This document shows positions 46,601 through 58,798 of a stretch of DNA of 64,000 nucleotides, piece by piece (the first letter of the stretch is position 1; each line of letters opens with the position of its first letter). The position numbers and the translations under genes are program-made. The notes below the pieces were generated by a model. The model was not told the origin of the DNA and ran no database searches. It saw nothing but the letters and a program-made list of their open reading frames with translations. This DNA is from Sorghum bicolor (Eukaryota; Streptophyta; Magnoliopsida; Poales; Poaceae): NCBI RefSeq assembly GCF_000003195.3, contig NC_012871.2, forward strand, positions 43,504,434-43,568,433, written 5' to 3'.

Positions 46601-48010
46601 GTGATGAAACTTTTGCTGCATTCTACTCTATCCTTGTCCAGATAACTCTCCACACCCTGGTTGTAGAGCTAGGATCGAGTAGCAGCTTAGCCATGCTTTA
46701 ATCGGTAGAAGTCGGGTGATATCCTGTCACCTGCGCGATATAGGGTGATGTCGGATCACGATGGTCTATATGTGCTATCGTGGATGGAACCTGATTAAAT
46801 TGACTTAAGCCGGGCGGAGTTTTGCAAGTTTGTAGTAACTCCATCTGTGGCAGCTAAGGACCGATCGTTGTACGTCCTCTTGTCATGTTGAACGCATGCC
46901 TAACACTTAGTTGGCCAGATAACTCGTTCCGACCGCGAAGCCGAGTAGTATGACTCAGGCCGGAAGACCGGCAAGTATAAAGTGCGCACTACCGGAGGAA
47001 GTGCGGTGTGCGGGGGACCATTGGCGTAAGTCCAAAGGCAGGTGAGTTAAAATTCCTGACCTCCCTGGCAGAGTGGTAGCCCTGGGAGTGCGGCGCTGAT
47101 CGGAGCCGCGATTCCTGAGTTGTACCAAAGGTGACCCGTTGGCTCTCCGGCAGGGGATGCTTGGGTGAGTGCTAGGAATAACCCTCCAGCTGGATAGGAA
47201 TTCGATTCGAATCGCCGTCTCTCCCGGTTAGTGAGAACTTGACAGAGCAGCGGCAAACGTAGCATTCACTAATGAAATTGGTTCATGATAATGATGATAG
47301 CAAGAAGAACACATGATGAATTTGATATGGTTATTATTGTTTGTAATAGTGATGTGTTGTAGTACAGGTGCTAATCTAGTGGTAGGCTGATCATAAATAA
47401 ATATGATGCTCTCAAATTAACTTAGTCGTAAGTTCAGCTTTTGGCAAAAGGTGAGTCAACCAGCTCCACTTGATACTTAGCCTTGCATGATCCTTGGTGT
47501 CTTTTACGTTTTACTAGACGGGTAAGTCTAGCTGAGTACATTCTCGTACTCACGGTTTATTCCCACTTGTTGCAGATGACATCTTTTATGACGGCTTCTG
47601 CAAGACCTGTCTCCATCCCGCTGGGGATGAGGACTAACTGTTGGGCACGGTTCTCTAACAATCTCGTCTCTGATGCTTTTGGAAGGATGGTGTAGACTCT
47701 GGCAGTAACAAAAACTTGTGAACTGAACTTTGAACAAGTGTGTGTAATTATTTTGCTTCCGCTACTTCGAAACTTGGGTTGTAATAACTTAATGACTTCG
47801 ATGTGGTGCCGCTTCGACGGCAATGAATGACTATGTAACATTCGCTGTGTTTATGTTGAACTATTACGATCTTGGTTTGTTGCGAGATGGTTTGAAGTCC
47901 TTCATGATTTCAATTGACTACCGGGATTATATGGGCTCAAGTTTGGAAACTTGATTGCTGGTCGATCGTTTCTGCACTTGAACTCTTATAATTTGGTCGG
48001 TTCTGTGACA
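43656..48010 (+). repeat. Element C 5' LTR
   Basis: TGTAACACC...GTGACA. It has an AT-rich beginning, a GC-rich island (about 44300-45240) with many short ORFs, then AT-rich sequence, the small-gene exons (46364-46513 and 47576-47637), the palindrome cgattcgaatcg (47203-47214) and a hairpin (47533-47552). It lacks 221 bp that the 3' LTR has at 56686-56906, with ACTTTG repeats at the edges. Confidence 0.93.
46364..47637 (+). CDS. Candidate spliced small acidic CxxC protein in the C 5' LTR (donor mutated)
   Basis: Exon A (46364-46513, 150 nt) starts after the acceptor-like GCAATAG, is Glu-rich, and ends ECPNHEPASFVK. The donor position here reads AAAG|GAAAG, whereas the 3' LTR copy (57757) has AAAG|GTAAG. 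The acceptor TTGTTGCAG ends at 47575. Exon B (47576-47637, 62 nt) encodes DDIFYDGFCKTCLHPAGDED then a stop. Intron about 1062 nt. Compared with A and B, exon length, phase and motifs agree. A possible upstream donor (ACCG|GTGAG) is at 44683; the start codon is unresolved. Role unknown; Cys/His spacing suggests zinc binding. Confidence 0.55.
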
Positions 48011-48012
48011 GC

Positions 48013-48027
48013 TGGTATCGGAGCAAG
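48013..48027 (+). promoter_or_regulatory. Element C primer binding site (initiator tRNA-Met)
   Basis: TGGTATCGGAGCAAG, two bases after the LTR end GACA. Confidence 0.9.
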
Positions 48028-48829
48028 TTCAGCATTATAAATGTAGCGTTTGTGTATTTAAAAACAAAAGAGTTTGTAAATAATATGGTGTAAAACCAAT
48101 AATTAAGTTATGCCAGTGGTCGAATCCTCCTTGCCTACATAAGGACTCTAGGTGGCTATTTAAGTACTGACTTGGGGGGGTTTTATTTATGCATCTCCGG
48201 TAGTACTCAGGTATGGATGTGTGATGACCGCACTATGCTACCCTGTGGTCCAATGGTGGAGGTAGCCTTCATATGTGAATTAGCCACATATGTCGCTAGA
48301 TTTAAATTATGCAACGTCGCACCTACGCCCTGGTAAGTGTGAGCTGTGAGAGCATGATCGTCCAAATGACGGTCTAGGGGAGTGTTCGTGGTGGTTTTCT
48401 AGAGTGGTTACATGTCGAAACCATGGAACCACGAAAGAAACTTAATTGGGGAGCATTTAATTTCTCGGGTAGTTGTGGTGTCATTGTTTGTGCATGTTGG
48501 GCATGTCCAAGCAATGTGCACTTAGTTTACTGCTTTCTTGAGTGAAATATTGGGAACTATTGGGCTGAAATGAAGTTTTCTGCAGGTACCCTAACAGCGC
48601 ACGTGTAAACCGATAGTTATCGTATCGAGAGACGAATGTATGCCACCGTATATCCGTTAGAATACTAATTTTCTAAGTTTGTGAGGACGTACGGTTCGTG
48701 CATGCATCATGTCACATTCATACATACATTCTGTCTACTCCTTCCCTTACAATGTTGCCCCTTTTAATTAAATAAATGTTGCTTAAACTAATCCTCTTTT
48801 ACCCATGGTATTCCTATTCCTTTCCACAG
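48028..48829 (+). other. Element C leader
   Basis: About 0.8 kb with no gene. It holds the conserved hairpin (48356-48374) and the shared block 48562-48595 containing TTTTCTGCAGGTACCC. It ends in a pyrimidine-rich tract and CCACAG immediately before the ORF0 ATG. Confidence 0.8.
48356..48374 (+). promoter_or_regulatory. Leader hairpin, element C
   Basis: GATCGTC - CAAAT - GACGGTC, 7 pairs with one G-U. Equivalents are in A (11276-11294) and B (38202-38221). Confidence 0.6.
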
Positions 48830-49917
48830 ATGGACGCACCCGCTTCACCCCGTTCCAGTGACACTTTCTTGCACGAGTTTGGCACTCCTACCCTGCTCTG
48901 GAGAGTGTTACGGACTGTCGGGTATACTGAGCCACCTCAGTATTCTTGGTGGGAGTTGGAGAGCACAGGAGGGATGCAGTGGTTTGCTGTGCATGGAGTT
49001 GTCCCTCCCCATGGGGACAAGCCTGCATGGACAGGCTGGACTTGCAGCTCAGATGGGCAGACTCCTTGGGAGGCAGTTCAGGTTGCAGCCCAGACTATCC
49101 TGCTCGATATCTGTCAGAGGTGTGGTGATGAGCTGACGGGAGGACCAGCGGCCTCCATTCCTAGTGCGGACCCAGCAACAGCGGAGTGGAAATAGGCTGA
49201 CGGTTGTGCTTTGGTTCGAGGCAGGGGAGAGAGAGAGCTGAGAGTTCTAGTCCTGCTATGAGTGCTATGATGGCTGTGCTCAAGCTGATTAGTCAGCGAG
49301 AGGGCACCTACGCACAAGTGATGGTGGCTGTTCGCAGGGCCCAGGAGATGCAGCGGAAGGCTGAGAAGCGTGCTCGCAAGTTTCGCAAGCAAGCTAGACT
49401 CCTAGAGCAAGCTCAGAAGGACCGCAATGACTGGGAAGGCATTGCGGAGTACCGTAGGCAGCAGTGGGTGAAGGCCATTAGGGAGAGAGATCATAAGTAG
49501 GATCAGATGAGCCAGTTAGCTAGGGAGAGGGAGACCTTGCAGGAGCGCTTGGTGCAGCTCACCCTTGAGAGGGATACTGCACTCCGCGTGTCGGAGAACA
49601 GGCGCCGAGCATGGGAGATGCACCGAGTTCAGTCGCTTGAGCGGGAGAACTATCTGCAGGATCAGATTGAGGCTGGTCTTGTGGAGATTCACCGTCTCAA
49701 CAACTTGCTACACCCTATTCCTCGCCCTATACCCGTGTATCCAGAGGTGGGACCTCAGGTGATTGTGGCCGATGATGATGGTATAGAGGTCGATGGACCA
49801 GCAGCGGCTGCACCACCTTTGCACGAGGACGTGGAGGACGAGGAGCTTGAGCCGGTTAGCGACGAGGATGGAGAGGCGATCTTCGACGCCGACTCGGACG
49901 ACGAGCCTGGAGTGTAG
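48830..49917 (+). pseudogene. Element C ORF0 (one frameshift, one or two stops)
   Basis: ATG at 48830. The first open part (to 49195) has FGTPTLLWRVLRTVGY, GVVPPHGDKPAWTGW and SDGQTPWEAVQVAA, matching A closely. A stop/frameshift near 49190 leads into 49204-49500, where SSSPAMSAM and a coiled coil begin. After TAG at 49498-49500 the same frame continues 49507-49917 with further coiled coil, HRLNNLLHPIPRP and an acidic tail ending DEPGV. It was therefore one protein of about 360 residues. 49918-50278, before gag, holds no gene apart from an acceptor-like TTTATAG directly before the gag ATG. Confidence 0.8.
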
Positions 49918-50278
49918 GGAGTAGCGGGTAGTGTTATGTGAGGGTCTTTTGCAGTATGCTAGTCAGTCGTGGTGCTTTTGTAACCATGTTGTAATCCAAA
50001 ACCTTGACCTTGACTCATGGCATGTACTGTGATGGTGTAATAACTTTGTGGACCCAATGTGCAATCTTAACATGTTTGTTATGTTATGACGATGTTTCCC
50101 GTTGTGGTGCATATTGCGGATATCTCTGTCATGTGTTGGATTGGTGATGTTGTTTTGTGGAATTGAATTATTGTGCCTTTTCTGTAAAGCTATTCTCTCG
50201 AATACTTTTAGGCATAAGTACAAGTTCTTCTGCGACAAATCTTGTCATCATCAATACTCACTGACTGTGTCTTTATAG

Positions 50279-53200
50279 ATGTCTCGTGACACCCGAGGTG
50301 CGGAACAGCGTGCAAACATGAATCCACCCCGTCCTCCTCCACCACCAAATCCTGCTGAGTTAATGCAAATGATGGTGGAAAATCAGAGGATGCTCACTGA
50401 GACCATCAATCGGATGGCAAATCCGGGTGGTCGTAAGGCACAGGAAGGGCCAGCTCCCAACCACTACAGTAGCTTCAAGGACTTCATGGACACAAAGCCC
50501 CCACCTTTCAGAGAAGCTGAAGAACCCCTTCAGGCTGAAGAATGGCTGAACACGGTGGAGCAAAAGTTCCGCTTGCTTCAGTTGACTGAAGGTTTGAAGG
50601 CAGAGTATGCAGCTCATCAACTGCAGGGTCCAGCAGGCATCTGGTGGAATTAGTATCGAGAAGCTCTTCCAGCCGACACTGTGCCTGATTGGAATCTTTT
50701 CCGTGATGCTTTTAAAGGGCATTTCATTCCTCCTGGTGTCATGGAGATGAAGCATACCGAGTTCATGCAGTTAACTCAGGGCAACAAGACTTTGAAGGAG
50801 TATTTGCATGCTTTCAATCATTTGTCTAGATATGCTCCGGAGTTTGTGAACACGGAGACGAAAAAGATTGCTAGTTTCAAGCGGGGTTTGGGCCCCAAAT
50901 TGCTGAAGACTATGGGCCGCACTAAGTGTGCAACTTTCAATGAGTTTGTCAGTGATGCTCTCACTCAAGAGAACTATAACACTGTGTACACTGCGACCAA
51001 GACTCGCAAGAGGGCTTTTGAGGCCGGGGCCGGGTCATCTCATCAGTCCAAGGCTCCAGTGGCAGCTAAGCCACCGTTCCGTGCTCCAACGCCGAACCAG
51101 CGATACCGCCCTCCGATGAAGAAGAATCAGGCGAAGACGGGTTTTCGCAAGGGGTACTCTATTGCTCTTCCTAGGGGCAACACGGGTCCCAACTATGCCA
51201 ATACTCCACCTGCCAACCGTCCGTGCTGGAACTGCAATCAGACCGGGCATTGGCAGAGCAACTGTCCTTACCCGCCGAAGAAGGGCAACCAAGGGAATGT
51301 CCGTCAGGGGCGTGTTCACTACACAACTGTGGAAGCAATCCCTGCTGGTGAGGTAGTCACGGCTGGTAAGTTTCTGGTTAATCAACATGATGCACTCGTG
51401 CTTTTTGATTCTGGAGCGTCGCATTCCTTTGTGAGTTCTGAATTTGTGTCTAAGCATAACATCATGGCCATTACACTTGATAAGGGCAATTATTGTATTA
51501 GTGTTGCGGGAAATGATATTTCCACCAATCAAGTGGTCTTGGGGGCAACTCTGGAAATAGGAGGCCGTCAGTTTCGTGCTGATTTGGTTATTCTACCCGT
51601 TGTGGGCATAGATGTAATTCTGGAGATGAAGTGGATGAGTGGTAATGGAGTTCTTATCGACACCACCACTCGTGTAGTGATGTTGAAAGACCCAAACACC
51701 AAGGAGGCATTTCTAGTGCAACTTCCTCGGGTTATTCAAATTTGTAGCACTGTGAATGCAGTTACATCTAAGGCTATTCAGGATATTCCGGTGGTGTGTG
51801 AGTTTTCGGATGTATTTCCTGATGATTTACCCGGGCTTCCTCCGGATCGGGATGTGGAGTTCAAGATTGAATTGATTCCAGGTACCGCTCCTATCTCTAG
51901 AAGACCTTATAGAATGCCACCCAATGAATTAGCTAAGCTTAAGACCCAACTAAATGAGTTGTTGAAGAAGGGTCTTATTAGTCCTAGTTCTTCTCCTTGG
52001 GGTTGTCCGGCTATCATTGTGAAGAAGAAGGATCAATCCTTGCGCATGTGTGTGGACTATCGTCCCCTAAATGCGGTGACTATCAAGAACAAATACCCTC
52101 TTCCTCGCATTGATATTTTGTTTGATCAGTTGTCTAAAGCTAAGGTATTCTCCAAGATTGATTTGCGATCTAGGTACCATCAGATCAAGATCCGTCCTGA
52201 AGATGTACCTAAGACAGCTTTCTCGACGAGGTATGGGTTGTATGAGTACCTTGTCATGTCCTTCGGTCTCACAAATGCACCTGCTCACTTCATGTATCTC
52301 ATGAATTCGGTGTTCATGCCCGAATTGGACAAGTTTGTGACGGTCTTCATTGATGATATCTTGGTATATTCCTGCAATGAAGAGGAGCATGCAGAGCATC
52401 TGCGTGTAGTGTTGTCGCGTTTGCGCGAACATCAGCTTTATGCCAAGTTTAGCAAATGCGAGTTTTGGCTGAAGAAAGTACCTTTCTTGGGCCATGTTTT
52501 ATCTGAAGAAGGCATATCGGTGGATCCAGCTAAGGTGCAAGAAGTGCTGGATTGGAAAGTTCCAACTTCGGTACACGAGGTTCGGAGTTTTCTCGGTCTT
52601 GCTGGATATTATCGTCGATTCATTCCGGAATTCTCCAAAATATCCAAGCCTATGACTCGTCTACTTCAGAAAGATGAGAAGTTTGTGTGGACACCTGAGT
52701 GTGAAGAGGCATTCCACAAGTTGAGGACATTGCTGACATCAGCTCCTGTCCTAGCTCAACCTGATATCGAAAAGCCCTTCGATGTCTTTTGTGACGCGTC
52801 AGGCATTGGTTTAGGCTGTGTGTTAATGCAGGAAGGCCGTGTTATCGCGTATGCCTCACGCCAACTTCGAAAACATAAGGTCCATTACCCTACTCATGAC
52901 TTAGAATTGGCAGCAGTTGTTCATGCTTTGAAAAACTGGAGGCATTATCTGCTGGGTAATCTGTGTAATATCTACACCGATCATAAGAGCCTCAAGTATA
53001 TCTTCACTCAACCTGAACTAAACATGCGGCAGCAAAGGTGGCTTGAGTTGATTAAAGATTATAATCTACAAGTGCACTATCATCCGGGCAAGGCAAATGT
53101 GGTGGCGGATGCCTTGAGTCGGAAAGCGCACTGTCATTCAATCGAAGTGGAAGATCCGTTGTTGTCACATCTTATGCATCCACTTGTGCTCAACCAGATT

Positions 53201-54647
53201 TCTCTGAAAAGTACCATTCGCAATCGAGTCATCGAATTGCAGCAGACAGATGTAGGCATCCACCATATAAAGAGGAAAATGAAAGAAGAAGAAACCAAGC
53301 ATTTCCGAGTCGATGAGAACGGAATTCTTTGGTTCAAGGATCGACTTGTGGTCCCAAAAGACCGTGAGCTGCGAAATCAGATCTTATCTGAGGCTCATTC
53401 ATCCAAATTGTCTATCCATCCTGGTAGTAGCAAGATGTATCAGGATCTGAAACCTTTGTTTTGGTGGACAAAGATGAAAAAGGAGATTGTTGCTTTTGTC
53501 GCTCGTTGTGACAAATGTTGTTGTGTGAAGGCTGTTCACATGAAAGCTGGTTTGCTTCAACCCTTGTCAATTCCTGGTTGGAAATGGGAAGAAGTCAGCA
53601 TGGATTTCATCAGTGGACTCCCAACTTCTGTTAAGGGTTACGACTCCATCTGGGTGATTGTAGATCGTTTGACCAAGGTTGCTCGATTTATTCCAGTCCA
53701 AACTGACTATCGTCCACATCAGTATGCGGAGTTGTATTTCGAGCACATTGTTCGTCAGTATGGTGTGCCTCGAACAATCATATCCGATCGTGGACCACAG
53801 TTCACTGCTCGTTTTTTGGGAATGTCTGCATGAGCAAATTGGTACTCATTTAGTCCGTAGCTCTGCTTATCATCCCCAAACAGCTGGACAAACTGAACGA
53901 GTTAACCAAATCCTTGAAGACATGTTGAGGGCATGTGCTCTCTCTTCAAAAGGATCTTGGGTTAAGTGGTTGCCATTAGTGGAGTTCTCCTACAACAATA
54001 GTTATCATGAGAGTATAAAGATGGCTCCATTTGAAGCCTTGTACGGTCGAAAGTGTCGAGCCCCATTGAATTGGGTAGAAGCCGGAGAGCGAAGGTTTTA
54101 TGGCATCGATTTCGTGAACGAAGCCGAGCAGAAAGTCCGGACTATCCAGCAACATCTGGAAGCTAGTCAAGCTCGTCAGAAAAGTTATGCCGACAATAGA
54201 AGGAAGCCGATTGAGTTTTCAGTTGGTGACCATGTGTACATCAAGGTGTCTCCGATGAAGGGTGTACAAAGGTTCGGAGTCAAGCGAAAGCTTGCACCTC
54301 GCTATGTGGGACCTTATCGGATTCTCGAAAAGAAAGGGAATGTGGCATACCAAGTTCAACTCCCAGTTGCGCTTCGAGCTATTTTCCCTGTCTTCCACGT
54401 ATCACAATTAAAGAAGTGCCTTCGCGTACTGGAGGAACGAGTGGAAGTTCGAGATATCAAGTTGAAGTCAGATTTGGTGTATGAGGAGAAACCCGTAGCG
54501 ATTCTTGATCGCATCGAACGGGAGACGCGTAATCGTGTGGTTAAGCTCTACAAGGTATTGTGGAGCAACCACGGGGAAGAAGATGCCACTTGGGAGACGG
54601 AGGATTATTTAAAAGAAGTTTACAAAACTTTCTTCAAAAATCTGTAA
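50279..54647 (+). pseudogene. Element C gag-pol polyprotein with chromodomain (one stop, one frameshift)
   Basis: ATG at 50279. Gag has a proline run, [28 protein letters not shown] and an intact knuckle [14 protein letters not shown] (first Cys about residue 316). Protease LFDSGAS is at about 377. RT has [12 protein letters not shown] and catalytic FIDDIL (Asp about 692-693). RNase H (FDVFCDAS about 834, ADALSRK about 950) is followed by the integrase zinc region (IHPG, CDKC) and core [26 protein letters not shown] and a chromodomain (RVVKLYKVLW, ATWETEDYL) finish at a stop ending 54647. Breaks are an in-frame TAG at 50651-50653 in gag and an extra base in the T-run at 53812-53817, which ends the frame at 53833; the other frame continues. 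All catalytic residues looked for are present. Confidence 0.95.
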
Positions 54648-54653
54648 GCTTTC

Positions 54654-54688
54654 AAATCTCGGGACGAGATTTTTGTAAGGGGGGAGGG
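54654..54688 (+). promoter_or_regulatory. Element C pre-PPT hairpin and polypurine tract
   Basis: Palindrome aaatctc - 5 nt - gagattt (54654-54672), then GTAAGGGGGGAGGG immediately before the 3' LTR. Confidence 0.88.
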
Positions 54689-54689
54689 C

Positions 54690-57600
54690 TGTAACACCCC
54701 AGTGTTATGGTTGCATTGATCATGTGCATAGCATGGGCATCATCATCTACTCAAAGCATAGCATGATCATTATCTCTCTTGAGCCATGTCATTCTATGCA
54801 AAAATGTGTTTTAAATTGCTTAAATAGGCTTCCTATGCTTATGTTTGAGTGAACCATGCTTGTGTTTGTGCTCAATGCTTTGGTAATTAGTTTATCTATG
54901 CTTAACTTAACCTTGGGAACAATGTTCATGTTGATCACTTCTCCAAAATAATCACTTAAGTCATACTTATGCAAATAGGCCCTAGAAACCTCTTTTGCTT
55001 AGGCTTTTAAAAAGTGTTTCATAAATTGTTTGCATGTCAAAACTTCCTACAGCAAAGTTGTAGCAAATTTTATAAGGAACAAAAGTTGTTTTATGGCCAT
55101 CTCACGAAAATGAACACAAATAGCTCAAAAGTGACCCACAAGGAAGATTTGGGGCTGTTTCCAACACTTAGAAAATTTTCTAAGTCTTGGAACGAAACCA
55201 GTTTGCTCGATCGATTTTGAAAACTCTATATCTCTCAATCCCGGCCGATCTGGCTTTTGCTCTAGTTGACAAAGTTGTAGAGCTCGATTGGAACTCCAAC
55301 TTTGTCAACTGCATCATCTTCTAACTCGGGCTGGTTTGGGAGATAATCATCGGTGAAGTTGCTCTGTCGCACTGTCATCGTTTCTTCTGAATCGAAGTCG
55401 AGCTCGTCGACGTGGCCAACCGGCGGCAGAGCTCCGTCGACATTTGTCGTCCTTACGCCATTCTTGGCCCCGCTTGTCAGCTCTCTTCGCATGCATGACC
55501 TCCACAGTGTCGCCCCGGACGCATTGGACGCGTCCACTCTCGCCTTTCACGCCTCCACTCGCCAGAAGAGCGTCCGCAGCGAGCTCACCGTCGCGAGCTC
55601 ACTCCGGTGAGCTCGTGCGCGCTCCTCACTGCGTCCCAGCCTTCCAAACTTCACCCAAAGCTCCGCCGTGAACCGCTCTCCATTCTCCACCCTCTAACTC
55701 GCCGAGAAACCCACCGGTGAGCCGACATTTCCTTCTTCCCCCAAATCGGGTCGCCGTGACCATCTTTTCCGGCGAACTCAATGCCGAGCCCTGTGAAGCC
55801 TCTCGTCGTCTCTGGTTAGGTCCTAGAGGTAGCTTAGGTCCTTAGCGAGCTTTTGCGCCACTTGGTGGATGCTCTACCAAGCTCTCCGTCCCCGGACACG
55901 GTGCGCAGCGCCGCCGTGCTTCCGCCGGAGATGGGTGCTCTCGTGGCCAGCGTGTTCCACGAGGATCCAAGCCAAGCCGCGTACCTAGGAAGCTCCGCCG
56001 TAGTCCGCTGGTGCTGTAGAAGGTCTTAGGTCGCGCTCTACCGGCCTGAGGGCTCCGGCGTAACGCCGAGCACCTCCGCCGAGCCGCCATCGTCGACGGC
56101 AAGCCTCTTCCAGTGGTTCCGCTGTGGAAAAAGTGGGATTAATCGAGTCGCTAGAGTTTGGGGATCACGCTGATGCCCTTGGTTTGGCCGGAGACCTCGC
56201 CGTCGCGGAGAAATCGCCGGCGAGAGTCGCCTCGGTCGAGAGGAAGAAGAACCTGACAGCTGGGGCCCACTGTCAGCGTCACTCTCCTTCGCTCCTTTTC
56301 TTTTATTCAAAATTTGGATTTTTGGCTTTCTTGCAAAAATCATATCTCCTATTTCTGAGATCCAAAAATTGTGAAACAAATTTTTTGGTATTCCTTGGGA
56401 TGGCTAGTTTTTAATAAAAATATAAAATGAACCATGTTTTCTGGGAAAATATTTATTAAGAATTTAATCTTGTTATTCATGGATAAATGCATATCTCTTG
56501 TTATACTGCTTAGTTTGCTCTGAAAATTTTATGGTAGCCTCTGCTTGGTATTAGAGTGCTTTGATAAATATTTCCAGATTTTTGGAGTACTGCAGCGTTG
56601 ATATGCAATTTATGATTGAAATGTGGCTTGTTTCTTTAATTAAATCACATAAAATAATTGGTGCTTATGCTGGTGTTCTACTTTGGTGGTAAACTTGTTT
56701 ATGGTATTCCTAAGATATAAATAATCTGAAATCTGTTGTTTGACACCATATAAGTCATGATTCCCAATTTATGCAATAAACACCCAGGCACATGTTAAAT
56801 GTATATCTTTAATTTGGTATGTGCAATTGCTCTGAAATTTTTGTGGTGGTGACTTGGTGCTATACTTGTGCTTCTGTAATTTTTGTAGATTTTTCTGAGC
56901 ACTTTGACTAGTATCTTGTAATTATGCTCTTTTCTAGAATTAATTAATAAATGCCTTGTTAAGTAAATGTTTGGGGGTTTTCATCTGGTGTTCTGGTTGT
57001 ATTATAATATGCTGTGGTCATAAGCCATGTGGTTGGCATGGTTTGTGTTTTGGTCATGTTATTAAATAATTAATTATAGGGTTAAAGGCTGTTCTGGACA
57101 GTAAGGGAGCAATTTAATTTTTTCTTAACGATAATTTGGCTTTCTGGGCAACTTGTCTAAATCAAAGTTGTAGTAAACTTATTGAACTAGCTGTGGTTTA
57201 AATTTGGGATCATTTGGTCCAATAGTTTAAAAGTTATGGCTGTTCCAAGTTGGGTTCCAGAAATAGGTGCTCTTTGTTTTTCTGGGACAGAACCTGGAAC
57301 CTTGTTTAAATGACTGGTTTAATATATGAATCATGCTGTGATGTTTAAAGATGATTTGTAGACAATTTCATAAGCTTTCCATAATGTGCTCACTTAAGTG
57401 TGTTGGACCTTTGTAGCAATAGTTATGATCTGTTTGCGGAGCTGTTCTGTTTATGTGCTTGCTGTTATAAGTTAACTTGCTTAGTTTGTTTGTTCATGTG
57501 GTTTTGTTGTAAGTTAACTTAGAAGGTTGCTCCGTAAATGAGTGTCCAGTGAGTCAAGCATTCATCTTTAGCATGTGCATCTTCTTATTGTTCGAGCATG

Positions 57601-58798
57601 CAATAGGTGCATCGGACGCGACAGCCTCCTACGAGGTGCAAGTGAATCCCGAAGGCCAGGAGGGCAGCCAAGAGGTGGAGGTCCAGCAAGCCGGACTCGA
57701 GGAGCCAGAAGAAGAAGTTGAGTGCCCGAATCACGAGCCGGCGTCGTTCGTGAAAGGTAAGCCCCGGAACATTCTAAGTCTCCCTTTATTTTCGAAAGTT
57801 TACTTAATACGTTATACCTATTGATGCATTACGTATAGGAGTTGTGATGAAACTTTTGCTGCATTCTACTCCATCCTTGTCCAGATAACTCTCCACACCC
57901 TGGTTGTAGAGTTAGGATCGAGTAGCAGCTTAGCCATGCTTTAATCGGTAGAAGTCGGGTGATATCCTGTCACCTGCGCGATATAGGGTGATGTCGGATC
58001 ACGATGGTCTATATGTGCTATCGTGGATGGAACCTGATTAAATTGACTTAAGCCGGTTGGAGTTTTGCAAGTTTGTAGTAACTCCATCTGTGGCAGCTAA
58101 GGACCGATCGTTGTACGTCCTCTTGTCATATTGAACGCATGCCTAACACTTAGTTGGCCGGATAACTCGTTCCGACCGTGAAGCCGAGTAGTATGACTCA
58201 GGCCGGAAGACCGGCAAGTATAAAGTGCGCACTACCGGAGGAAGTGCGGTGTGCGGGGGACCATTGGCGTAAGTCCAAAGGCAGGTGAGTTAAAATTCCT
58301 GACCTCCCTGGCAGAGTGGTAGCCCTGGAAGTGCGGCGCTAATCGGAGCCGCGATTCCTGAGTTGTACCAAAGGTGACCCGTTGGCTCTCCGGCAGGGGA
58401 TGCTTGGGTGAGTGCTAGGAATAACCCTCCAGCTGGATAGGAATTCGATTCGAATCGCCGTCTCTCCCGGTTAGTGAGAACTTGACAGAGCAGCGGCAAA
58501 CGTAGCATTCACTAATGAAATTGGTTCATGATAATGATGGTAGCAAGAAGAACACATGATGAATTTGATATGGTTATTATTGTTTGTAATAATTAAGTGA
58601 TGTGTTGTAGTACAGGTGCTAATCTAGTGGTAGGCTGATCATAAATAAATATGATGCTCTCAAACTAACTTAGTCGTAAGTTAAGCTTTTGGCAAAAGGT
58701 GAGTCAACCAGCTCCACTTGATACTTAGCCTTGCATGATCCTTGGTGTCTTTTACGTTTTACTAGATGGGTAAGTCTAGCTGAGTACATTCTCGTACT
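54690..58798 (+). repeat. Element C 3' LTR, 3'-truncated
   Basis: Matches the 5' LTR until 58798, then breaks inside the second arm of the LTR hairpin (TGAGTAC at 58781, GTACT at 58794-58798). It contains the 221-bp segment absent from the 5' LTR. Exon A of the small gene (about 57600-57756) has a canonical GT donor, but exon B is gone with the truncation. Confidence 0.93.

Larger units (their letters stand above)
43656..58798 (+). mobile_element. Element C: Tekay-type chromovirus, plus strand, 3' end truncated
   Basis: 5' LTR 43656-48010 (4355 bp), PBS 48013-48027, leader, ORF0, near-complete gag-pol 50279-54647, hairpin and polypurine tract, 3' LTR 54690-58798. The 3' LTR lacks its last 460 bp (equivalent to 47551-48010) and runs directly into D RNase H, so the target duplication is lost. 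The two LTRs differ by a few percent in the stretches I compared plus one 221-bp indel, making C the youngest Tekay copy here. Confidence 0.94.

Noticed and set aside
54484..54625. Host chromodomain gene
   Set aside because: It is the in-frame end of the retroelement integrase and is followed by the polypurine tract.
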